Shown: positions 27,095 to 33,553 of the stretch, piece after piece
How the letters are laid out: every line of letters begins with the position of its first letter
How positions within the stretch are numbered: position 1 is the first letter of the stretch
Origin: Eubacteriales bacterium
GTDB taxonomy: Bacteria > Bacillota > Clostridia > Lachnospirales > Lachnospiraceae
DNA length: 34,241 bases
Direction of reading: 5' to 3'
Assembly (NCBI GenBank): GCA_030536575.1
Contig: JAUNPS010000043.1
Coordinates: 1-34,241, forward strand
Translations under genes and position numbers: made by a program
Notes under the pieces: generated by a model
Database searches by the model: none
What the model was told of the DNA's origin: nothing
Seen by the model: only the letters and a program-made list of their open reading frames with translations

Positions 27095-27793
27095 TTGGCT
27101 GTGACAGCGGTCATTCTGCTCATCCTGTTTCTTATAAGCAGACGGGCGGTTCCCGTCGGAAATTTTGACACACAGAGCTATCCAGAGAGTCTGGTGAAAC
27201 TTTTGGATCGGAATCCGGAAACGGCACAGTTTGTCAGGAATTACCCCAAATACAAAGACAGGCATGATCCGATTGATCTGTCCCAGGAGGTTGTGAAAGG
27301 AGAAATTCCGCTGTTTCTCCAGTGGGATGAGCGTTGGGGATACGAGACTTACGGAAACGATTTTCTGGCGGTGACGGGCTGCGGACCGACATGCTTATCT
27401 ATGGTATACTGCGGCTTGAGCGGAGATTCCACATGGAATCCCTATCGGATGGCAAGCATGGCGGAAAATTCCGGATATTACGTAAAAGGCGCAGGTTCCG
27501 CATGGGATCTGATGGAGAGCGGGGCTGCGTCGCTGGGGCTGACGGTCCATGGTATGTCGCCGGATGCACAGTCCATTCAGGATACGCTGCTGGCGGGCAT
27601 GCCGATCATCTGCTCAGTCGGGCCCGGAGACTTTACCAGTGAAGGCCACTTCATCGTTCTGGCGGGGACGGCTGCGGACGGGAAAATCAAAGTGCTGGAT
27701 CCGAACAGCAGAAAAAACAGCGAAAAGAGGTGGGATGTAGAGGTATTGCTTGCGCAGATCAGAGGTTTATGGGCCTATAGCTTTGATGTTTAA
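27095..27793 (+). CDS. C39-like cysteine peptidase, membrane-anchored; start region interrupted by TAG
   Basis: The product (232 residues from a TTG) has an N-terminal TM/signal-anchor (ALTAVILLILFLIS-like) and a C39-like papain fold: catalytic Cys in TGCGPT (C96), His in EGHFIVL (H185) and Asp in LDPNS (D202). Such proteins are usually processing or cell-wall peptidases. The best start is an ATG at 27014 with GGAGGG at 27000-27006, but the frame from it hits TAG at 27059-27061 after 15 codons; the same frame then continues (basic RRRR segment, then TM). Starts at 27095 (TTG) or 27101 (GTG) lack an SD. The gene may be a nonsense-mutated pseudogene, or the base may be a sequencing error. It follows the adhesin gene by 180 nt. 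Confidence 0.7.
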   Translation: MAVTAVILLILFLISRRAVPVGNFDTQSYPESLVKLLDRNPETAQFVRNYPKYKDRHDPIDLSQEVVKGEIPLFLQWDERWGYETYGNDFLAVTGCGPTCLSMVYCGLSGDSTWNPYRMASMAENSGYYVKGAGSAWDLMESGAASLGLTVHGMSPDAQSIQDTLLAGMPIICSVGPGDFTSEGHFIVLAGTAADGKIKVLDPNSRKNSEKRWDVEVLLAQIRGLWAYSFDV

Positions 27794-27808
27794 ACCGTGG
27801 ACGGCAGG

Positions 27809-27856
27809 AAAAAGCGCTGTGCTTTTCCGGAAAATACCAGTACGGCACAGCGCCTT
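27809..27856 (-). terminator. Terminator between the convergent peptidase and sodC genes
   Basis: A perfect 9-bp stem GCGCTGTGC (27814-27822) / GCACAGCGC (27845-27853), with an internal TTTTCC/GGAAAA, flanked by AAAAA on one side (27809-27813) and CTTTC on the other. Read on the minus strand it ends in TTTTT, so it best fits sodC, but it may act both ways. Confidence 0.78.
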
Positions 27857-27865
27857 TCGAGAAGA

Positions 27866-28375
27866 TTAGTCTTGTTCCAGAGGTTCGTTTACCTGAAGCA
27901 CGCCGCAGGCAATCTTCATTCCGGAATCCCCGGAAGGCTGCGTTTTAAAGTCATCCGGCATTCCATGGATGACAACAGTGTGTCCGTGGGTTTCGTGAGG
28001 ACGAAAACGGTTCGTATAGAAAATACTCAGCGCATAGCCATTATTGCCAAACAGCGGCGGAAAGTCCCCGGCATGCTGGGGATGGTCGCAATGCTGCGGA
28101 TTGTAATGGCTTCCGGTATCCGCAAAAGGATCTTCCGGTGTCCCCTGGCACTGTCCGCCCTCATGGATGTGGAAACCGAAGATTTTCTCCGAGCAGCTTG
28201 CTTCCATAAACGGGAGGCCGGTTACCTCGGCGGCTACCAGCGTTCCGTCCCAGAGGGGATACAGGTAGACGGCGCCATTGATATCCGGATATTCTTCGCT
28301 GCCGTATAGGAAGGCGTAGGCCTGGGGAGCGGTGTTCAGAAGAAGGTTTAAGGCTTTGGCTAATTCCGCGCGCAT
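27866..28375 (-). CDS. sodC: Cu/Zn superoxide dismutase-family protein
   Basis: Cu/Zn SODs convert superoxide to peroxide and oxygen. The 169-residue product shows the metal ligands: H69 and H71 in GFHIHEGG, H90 in GSHYNP, H98 and H101 in CDHPQHAGD with D104, and H137 in VIHGMPDD, plus C61 and C157 that could form the structural disulfide. It has no recognisable signal peptide (starts MRAELAKALNLLL), unlike most bacterial SodC, so it may be cytosolic or a shortened form. The CAT at 28373-28375 has AAAGGA upstream. It is convergent with the peptidase gene and lies next to the mobile-element edge. Confidence 0.88.
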   Translation of the reverse strand: MRAELAKALNLLLNTAPQAYAFLYGSEEYPDINGAVYLYPLWDGTLVAAEVTGLPFMEASCSEKIFGFHIHEGGQCQGTPEDPFADTGSHYNPQHCDHPQHAGDFPPLFGNNGYALSIFYTNRFRPHETHGHTVVIHGMPDDFKTQPSGDSGMKIACGVLQVNEPLEQD

Positions 28376-28542
28376 GAGCAGTCCTTTCCGGTGGAGGGGC
28401 AGGTTACGGGGGCGTCGAAGCTGGGGTTGAAAGCGTAGAAATTCTTGGCGTCGAGTTGTTCCTGGACGCTTCTGAGGGCCTCACCGAAACGGGAAGATTG
28501 TAGTAAAATCTCAAAGGTGCTGAAAGCCCACAAATCCGGCAT
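28360..28542 (-). pseudogene. Short ORF of unknown function upstream of sodC, possibly truncated
   Basis: A 60-codon minus-strand frame ends within the first bases of sodC (overlap of about 16 nt), typical of a co-transcribed gene. Its last part (QLDAKNFYAFNPSFDAP, CPSTGKDCSC) looks like protein, but there is no SD before its first ATG at 28542, and the mobile-element DNA begins near here. It may be the 3' end of a gene cut by the element. No family was recognised. Confidence 0.35.
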
Positions 28543-28682
28543 TTTTGGAGGACACTATCAATCAGAAAATTTTGCAGAACATAGGCGTAAGCCGCCCTAC
28601 TTGCTGCCACATCTCAAAAATGATGATTGCACATGAGATAGGACGAGCTATTTTTACAACAACTGAATATTGCACCGCACAG

Positions 28683-28731
28683 GCGGCGTTTCTCACTTCC
28701 AACACAGGAAGAACAGGAACGCCGCTTTTTT
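28683..28731 (+). terminator. Hairpin with T-tract near the left side of the mobile element
   Basis: An outer 8-bp stem GCGGCGTT (28683-28690) / AACGCCGC (28718-28725), an inner TTCC/GGAA pairing, then six T. It would terminate plus-strand transcription entering from the left. Confidence 0.7.
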
Positions 28732-28738
28732 CATGCCC

Positions 28739-28856
28739 TTTGTTACGCAGCAGGGGCTGAAAAAGCATTGATACAGGCGGCTTTGCGGGCGCGTTTCCCA
28801 CGCGGCAAGGGATTTATACTTTTTCCTCAAAAACCGCCTTTCTACTGCGTAACAAA
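28739..28856 (+). repeat. 118-bp segment bounded by a 12-bp perfect inverted repeat
   Basis: TTTGTTACGCAG (28739-28750) and its exact reverse complement CTGCGTAACAAA (28845-28856) face each other with about 94 nt between, including a further GC-rich near-palindrome (GGCGGCTTT versus AAACCGCC). It could be a long RNA hairpin, a replication site or a small inverted-repeat insertion (MITE-like). No target duplication was checked. Confidence 0.55.
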
Positions 28857-28880
28857 TCCACAGCAAAGGAGTGACACGCT

Positions 28881-29177
28881 AAGGCAGTTTTCAGTGTGGA
28901 GCATAACAAAGGCTATACAGTTATGAGCAACCACCACTTACGCAATAAGGAGTTATCCTTAAAGGCGAAGGGGATGTTGCCGCAAATGCTCTCACTTCCC
29001 GAAGAATGGGACTATACCCTTGCGGGGCTGTCGCTAATCAACCGGGAAAGTATCGACGCTATTCGCACCGCTGTATGGGAACTTGAAAAAGCCGGATATA
29101 TCATAAGGCGACAAGGGCGCGGCGATCCGCTTATCCCCCGGCGCAGACGCAAGCGGGAAGCTCTTATATCTTGGTGA
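28881..29177 (+). pseudogene. HTH-domain fragment of an ICE replication-type protein (DUF6017-like), start lost
   Basis: The frame reads AVFSVEHNKGYTVMSNHHLRNKELSLKAKG, a conserved N-terminal helix-turn-helix of conjugative-element proteins (DUF6017-like, replication initiator type). A perfect AAAGGAG at 28865-28871 points to codon AAG at 28881 where relatives would have ATG, so the start seems lost. Only about 75 family residues remain, because the frame then runs into traG sequence at 29113-29125 and stops at 29177. The GTG at 28896 or the ATG at 28923 could start a short peptide. Non-functional most likely. Confidence 0.7.
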
Positions 29178-29346
29178 GGGCTTTGCCGCCGCTTTTTCCA
29201 GTATCGCGCCGAACTTCCACCCCGCCGATTTACTAATCGGCATAGCGGGCGCGGTCATTGTCCGGCTTGCGGTGTACTTCAAGGGCAAGAACGCGAAGAA
29301 ATACCGCAAAGGTATGGAATGCGGTTCTGCACGTTGTGGTGCATAA
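29125..29346 (+). pseudogene. traG (VirD4-type coupling protein) N-terminal fragment
   Basis: In a different frame from the HTH fragment the DNA codes RLSPGADASGKLLYLGEGF...PNFHPADLLIGIAGAVIVRLAVYFKGKNAKKYRKGMECGSARCGA, which matches the N-terminal membrane region of VirD4/TraG proteins of Tn1549-type elements. It stops at TAA 29344-29346, before the Walker A domain. Relatives have YGSARWG where this has CGSARCG. The junction with the HTH gene lies in a GGGCGCGG stretch (29114-29122). All of the genes normally between them are missing. Confidence 0.72.
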
Positions 29347-29391
29347 TCCTAAGGGTAAACAACACCTACATGGACGCAGGAGGGTATGCAC

Positions 29392-30618
29392 ATGAATAAC
29401 AATTACGGCAAAATCACAGCCCTTTACTCCCGCCTTTCCGTAGGCGACGAGGACAGGGACGGCGGCGAGAGCGGCAGATTTTTTGACCGTTCCGCTTACT
29501 CCCGCATGATTGAGGACGTGGAAAACGGAAAAATCGGCGTGTGCATTATGAAAGACATGACCCGCTGGGGACGTGATTATCTCCAAATGGGGAACGCTAT
29601 GGAGATTTTCAGACGGAACAACGTGCGCTTTATCGCGGTCAACAACGGCATAGACAGCGAAAAGCCCGACACGCTGAAGCTTGCGCCCTTTATCAACATC
29701 ATGTCGGAGTGGTACGCAAAGGACATCAGCAAGAAAGTGAAAACGGGCATTACAACCAAAGGCATGAGCGGGAAGCCGATTGCCACCGAAGCCCCATACT
29801 GCTACATCAAAGACCCGGACAACACGGATTTTTGGATAATCGACGAGGAAGCCGCCGAGGTTGTTCGCCTTATCTTCCGTCTGTTTCTGGACGGGAAAAA
29901 CCGAAACCAAATCGCCGTATATCTGACACAAGAGCAAATCCCAACGCCCACTTTTTACATGAAAGACCGGGGGCGGGGGGACGTGCAAAAACAAGGCGTT
30001 AAACGAGGATAACCGCTATAAGTGGAACGAGGCGACCTTGACCCATATCCTCACAAGACAGGAGTATTGCGGCGATGTTGTCGACTTCAAGACCACCAAG
30101 CATTTCCGCGATAAGCGCAACCGCTATGTAGACAGGAGCCAGTGGCATATCACGGAAAATGTGCATGAGCCGGTTATTGACCGCGCCGATTTTGAAAACG
30201 TGCAGCGGATTTTGGAAAACGCGCCCGTCAGACGCCCCAACGGGGACGGGGAAATCCACCCTCTGTCCGGCTTGCTTTTCTGTAAGGACTGTGGCGCAAA
30301 AATGCACATCCGCATAGATTACCGGAACGGCGGCAAGCGGCACATGGCTTTTTGCAGCGAGTACCACAAGGGGAAAGCGAAAAATCCCAAGTACAGCTCC
30401 CCGCACATCATGGACGCGGATTTAATCATGCAGACCGTCGCGGACGCGCTGAAAAAAATTGCGGAATACTCTAGGAAAAGAGCCGCGCCTATCATCGGGA
30501 GTATTCCAGAGCCTACCGCGCCAGAAATCTTGAACAGCGCCGCGAGTATGAGCGCATGAAAGCGCGGCAATACCGGGCGAGGAAAAAGGCGCAGGCCACC
30601 GCGCAGCCCACACCGTAA
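29392..30618 (+). pseudogene. Large serine recombinase (Tn-type), broken by two deletions and a frameshift
   Basis: Reading starts MNNNYGKITALYSRLSVGDEDRDGGE; the catalytic Ser region YSRLS is intact and the start ATG 29392 has AGGAGGG 7 nt upstream. The segment with the S.SI.NQ and DD.SG motifs of the resolvase domain is absent: GGE is joined to SGRFFDRS at about 29467, a loss of about 30 residues in frame. A run of six G at 29975-29980 has one base too many (removing one restores GRGTCKNKALNEDNRYKWNEATLTHIL). The zinc-ribbon region (LFCKDCGAKMHIR) is present, then a larger out-of-frame loss at about 30473, and the C-terminal tail REYERMKARQYRARKKAQAT resumes in another frame to TAA 30616-30618. 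Inactive. Confidence 0.88.
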
Positions 30619-30640
30619 AACAGAATAACCGACAGCAGAG

Positions 30641-30675
30641 AGGGATTTTCCAACTACGACGGGAAATCCCTTTTT
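30641..30675 (+). terminator. Terminator after the recombinase
   Basis: An 8-bp perfect stem AGGGATTT (30641-30648) / AAATCCCT (30664-30671), extended by three pairs towards the loop, then a T run to 30675. Confidence 0.75.
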
Positions 30676-30700
30676 CGTGCCCACAGAAAGGAGTGACCCA

Positions 30701-31246
30701 ATGACAGAAAAGACAGGAACAGCCGCCGCGCCCCGCAAGCCCGACGGTATCATTACGACGCAGAGGAACGGGCAGACCATTGTTGCGGAATTGTTTTTCA
30801 ACCACAGCGGCACAGAAACTTTCCGCGACAAGCTGCTGAAAACGATACTTGCCGACAGCCTGCGTTTATCCGCGTTTGACGGTCAAGAGCCGGAGAAAAC
30901 ACCCGAAAAATGCCCCTATTGCGTAACAGGGGCGCAGAAAGGAGCTTGCATGAAAACAGGACTTACAAAACAGGAAAAGACCACCGATATTTGGTTTGAC
31001 GAGAAAGACCCGCTAATCCATATCCGCACCCACAACACCGACTTAAAAAAGCGGCTTGCCGCCTACGCCGGACAACACCCCGACCAGTGCCGCCAGACCG
31101 ACGCAGACCCAGAAACGGGCTGCATGGAGTTTGAGATTGCAAAGGGGCGATTCTCTTTCCGTCTGACCGCCCCATACAGCGAGGAACGGCGGGAAGCGGC
31201 GCGGAGGTACGCCAGAGAAAATAATGCTGCTGACAGGCTGAAATGA
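30701..31246 (+). CDS. TnpW-like transposon protein, in-frame with a second small ICE protein
   Basis: The first 55 residues (PDGIITTQRNGQTIVAELFFNHSGTETFRDKLLKTILAD) match the TnpW family (PF14202) of Tn1549-type elements; function unknown. ATG 30701 has AAAGGAG at 30688-30694. The frame stays open through a Cys-containing stretch (CPYC) that includes a CCCCT/AGGGG hairpin (30915-30939), and then merges with the next gene. In related elements these are probably two separate ORFs, so the fusion may come from a lost stop or a small deletion. Confidence 0.6.
   Translation: MTEKTGTAAAPRKPDGIITTQRNGQTIVAELFFNHSGTETFRDKLLKTILADSLRLSAFDGQEPEKTPEKCPYCVTGAQKGACMKTGLTKQEKTTDIWFDEKDPLIHIRTHNTDLKKRLAAYAGQHPDQCRQTDADPETGCMEFEIAKGRFSFRLTAPYSEERREAARRYARENNAADRLK
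30950..31246 (+). CDS. Small ICE accessory protein of unknown function (alternative start inside the TnpW frame)
   Basis: ATG 30950 has its own AAAGGAG at 30938-30944, and the 98 residues from it (MKTGLTKQEKTTDIWFDEKDPLIHIRTHNTDLKKRLAAYAG..., ending ARENNAADRLK) form a compact, acidic and basic helical protein that resembles a conserved hypothetical of mobile elements. It is probably translated on its own even though the TnpW-like frame runs into it without a stop. Function unknown. Confidence 0.55.
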   Translation: MKTGLTKQEKTTDIWFDEKDPLIHIRTHNTDLKKRLAAYAGQHPDQCRQTDADPETGCMEFEIAKGRFSFRLTAPYSEERREAARRYARENNAADRLK

Positions 31247-31268
31247 GGTAGATTTGTTCACAGGTTTG

Positions 31269-31277
31269 TGCTATACT
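31269..31277 (+). promoter_or_regulatory. Extended -10 promoter of the VOC gene
   Basis: TGCTATACT (31269-31277) is an extended -10 with TG one base before TATACT. No -35 hexamer sits at 17 nt; TTGTTC (31254-31259) is only 12 nt away. It lies 46 nt before the VOC start and would drive this gene independently. Confidence 0.5.
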
Positions 31278-31322
31278 TTAGCTAAGTGGCAGAGCGACAA
31301 ATCGGGATTTGTGGAGGAGAGT

Positions 31323-31685
31323 ATGAAATTTAAGGGAACGCTTATTGTTGTAAAAGACTGCAGTAGTGCATTAAAGTTTTATTGTGATATGTTTGGTTTT
31401 TCACTTATTCAAGACAATGATGGGAATATGGAACTGACTGACAACTTATATTTACAGGAACTTAGATATTGGGAAAAATTCACAGAGAAACACATTATTC
31501 CAAACAATAATCAGTCTGAATTGTATTTTGAAGAATCTAATATAGAAGAATTTGTAGAACGTCTTGAGGCGCTCTACCCGGAAACCGAATATGTCAATCG
31601 CCTGATGACACACAGTTGGGGACAAAAGGTGGTCAGATTTTATGACCCTGACGGAAATCTGATTGAAGTAGGAACACCTGTGTGA
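31323..31685 (+). CDS. VOC-fold (glyoxalase/bleomycin-resistance/dioxygenase) protein, AT-rich cargo gene
   Basis: A 120-residue product of the vicinal-oxygen-chelate superfamily: MKFKGTLIVVKDCSSALKFYCDMFGFSL with the usual D...AL.FY..F/L.GF motif at the N-terminus, and RFYDPDGNLIEVGTP at the end with the final Glu. The first metal ligand (His in ...H..V.D) is replaced by Val, so binding of a metal is doubtful. Start ATG 31323 has GGAGGAG close upstream; the frame is open back to 31254. The gene is markedly AT-richer than all its neighbours, has its own promoter and a strong terminator, and is probably a separately acquired cargo gene. Substrate unknown. Confidence 0.75.
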   Translation: MKFKGTLIVVKDCSSALKFYCDMFGFSLIQDNDGNMELTDNLYLQELRYWEKFTEKHIIPNNNQSELYFEESNIEEFVERLEALYPETEYVNRLMTHSWGQKVVRFYDPDGNLIEVGTPV

Positions 31686-31753
31686 CACATTTTACTAAAT
31701 TCCAGTTTATAGAGCAGATAATTTCCCGCCAAACAACTGAATACATCAACCAT

Positions 31754-31793
31754 GAGCAGCTATTTTCCCCGCAAGAAAATGGCTGCTCTTTTT
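31754..31793 (+). terminator. Strong terminator after the VOC gene
   Basis: A long stem GAGCAGC (31754-31760) / GCTGCTC (31782-31788), with ATTTTC/GAAAAT inside it, then six T. It closes the cargo unit. Confidence 0.88.
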
Positions 31794-31825
31794 CTATGCC
31801 GACAGGCAGAAAGGAGCGACCACCC

Positions 31826-32119
31826 ATGACGAAGCCGAAAACAAAAACCCTTGAAGAACTGACCACTGAGATTGAGGACGGGAAGAAGAAAATCCGTCAA
31901 TTTGAGAACAGGGAAAAGCTCTTGCGGCAGAAGCTGTCCCGCGAGGAACGCAGGGAGCGAAACCACCGCCTTATTGTCCGGGGCGCGGTCTTTGAAAGCA
32001 TTGTGCCGGAAGCAAAGGACATGACCGACGAGGAAGCCGCCGCGTTTCTCGGGCTTGCCTTGACGAGCCAGCCAGCGCGGGAATATCTGAAAAAACGAGC
32101 CGAGGGAGCGACACGCTAA
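31826..32119 (+). CDS. DUF3847-type protein of a mobile element
   Basis: A 97-residue, strongly charged helical protein (LEELTTEIEDGKKKIRQFENREKLLRQKLSREERRERNHRLIVRGAVFESI, then AAAFLGLALTSQP), matching the DUF3847 family found just before the mobilization relaxase in Tn1549-like elements. It is predicted to be a coiled coil and may be a relaxosome accessory protein (inference). ATG 31826 has AAAGGAG at 31810-31816, 9 nt upstream. It is followed by the hairpin-rich region and the relaxase. Confidence 0.78.
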   Translation: MTKPKTKTLEELTTEIEDGKKKIRQFENREKLLRQKLSREERRERNHRLIVRGAVFESIVPEAKDMTDEEAAAFLGLALTSQPAREYLKKRAEGATR

Positions 32120-32520
32120 AAATCCCTTAGACACTAAGGGCGCACTTATACACCCTAAAGGGCGTGTGCGCTCTGCCGAGGGCTTAATCTTAAGCACAGG
32201 GATTTCCCCGCGCTACGATTGGCGGCTATGCCGCAGACAGGGGAAGCTACACTGTCTCCGCTCCGCTTCGGTCGGCGCAGAGCAAACGTCCACTGGACGT
32301 TTTGCGCCCCTGCGACAGCTTGCGCTGTCTACCCCTTAGTGTACTTGCCGGAAGCGAACACCTTGCTACGCGCGTCGTCGCAAAGTCCGCTTAGTTCCGT
32401 TTCCGCCTTGCGGCGAAAACTCCACACGCTCCCTTGCTCCTCCTTCCCCCACAAAGTCTACGACTTTGCGGGGACCCCCGTGTGTTCACTTCCGACAAGT
32501 CTGAAATCGCTCTAACGGAG
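32120..32520 (+). other. Hairpin-dense non-coding region upstream of the relaxase (candidate oriT/leader)
   Basis: No convincing gene. At least eight short inverted repeats sit in about 345 nt: CCCTTAG/CTAAGGG (32124-32140), GCGCAC/GTGCGC (32140-32171) enclosing CCC-TAAA-GGG, GCTTAA-TC-TTAAGC (32182-32195), GCGGC-TAT-GCCGC (32222-32234), GACAG/CTGTC (32236-32256), AAACGTCCA-C-TGGACGTTT (32284-32302), GACAGC-TTGC-GCTGTC (32314-32329) and CAAAGTC-TAC-GACTTTG (32452-32468). The position just before the mobA/L relaxase is where oriT normally lies; which repeat would hold nic is not determined. Confidence 0.6.
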
Positions 32521-33537
32521 GTGATACCCATAGCGATTTATCATTGTAATATCAGCATTGTCAGCCGAGGAAAAGGCAAGTCTGCCGTAGGCGCAGCCGC
32601 CTACCGAAGCGGCGAAAAAATCACGAATGAGTGGGACGGAATGACCCATGACTACACAAGAAAACGCGGCGTCGTTCATACCGAAATCATGCTGCCGCCC
32701 CATGTCCCGCCCTCTTTCTCTGACCGCGCTATCCTATGGAACAGCGTGGAGCTTGCCGAGAAAGCCGGGAACGCGCAGCTTGCAAGGGAGATTGACACAG
32801 CCCGGCCCATAGAATTATCCAGAGAGGAACAGATACGGCTTGTCCGGGAATACTGTTCCTCTCAATTTGTTTCTAAGGGAATGTGCGTTGACTTTGCCAT
32901 TCACGACACCGACAGCGGCAACCTCCATTGTTATATCATGCTTACCATGCGTCCCCTTAACGAGCGCGGCGCGTGGGCGGATATTTCCAACGAGTTTTTA
33001 GAACGCGCCGGGAGTGCGGAGCGGGAGAACGCCCCCGAAAAGCCGCAGCCGCCAAAATCTCCCGGCCTTGCAAATCTTCTGATGAAGTATTTAAGCGTTC
33101 AGAGGGAAAAGAGCCGGAAGTATTCGCAGAGCTGGCAAAGGCAGCACGCAGCCGACGAATTGAAAACCGTATCACAGGCGGTCAATTTCCTTGCGGGGCG
33201 CGGCATTTCCACTCTTGCGGAGCTGGACGCTTCCCTTTCTTCTGTCCGTGAGAAATCCGACGCTATCCGGGAGGGCATGAAAGCCGCCGAGAAGCGCATG
33301 AAAGAGCTTCAAAAGCTGATTGAATACGGGGAAAATTATCTGAAATACAAGCCCGTACACGACGAACTGAAAACGCTGAAAAACGGCTGGACGAACAAAC
33401 GCGACAAGTACGAGGAAGCCCATCGCGCCGAGGTTGCCGAGCTTCAGAATATCCGAAAGTGTGTGGAGATTGCACAGCGGGCAGACCAGCCGGAGCAGAC
33501 GCAGACACGCGCCAAGCGGCACGACATAAACCGCTGA
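32521..33537 (+). pseudogene. MobA/MobL relaxase with lost start codon, missing HUH His and internal deletions
   Basis: MobA/MobL relaxases nick oriT and pilot the transferred strand. The product starts IAIYHCNISIVSRGKGKSAVGAAAYRSGEKI (the Tyr of AAYRSGE is present). A GGAGGTGA is followed by ATA at 32530-32532 where relatives have ATG; GTG 32521 is the only in-frame substitute. The histidine pair PHCHIM reads LHCYIM here (TAT 32932-32934). Compared with relatives, segments are missing after NERG (about 32970), after LERAGS (about 33020) and after HRAE (about 33425), all keeping the frame. The C-terminal coiled coil remains. Probably inactive; judged from memory of the family. Confidence 0.75.
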
Positions 33538-33553
33538 AAGGAGTTGAGATTTT

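Larger units (their letters stand above)
28376..28880 (+). other. Junction and non-coding stretch at the left side of the mobile element
   Basis: About 500 nt between sodC and the first element gene. It holds the short minus-strand ORF (28360-28542), no convincing plus-strand gene, the terminator at 28683-28731 and an inverted repeat at 28739-28856. The exact left end of the element was not found. Confidence 0.5.

Noticed and set aside
28545-28760. A plus-strand 71-codon open frame near the left side of the element.
   Set aside because: It runs through the terminator hairpin and has no SD or recognisable family.
31254-31277. TTGTTC as the -35 box of the VOC promoter.
   Set aside because: It is only 12 nt from TATACT, too close for a standard promoter; the extended -10 is a better explanation.
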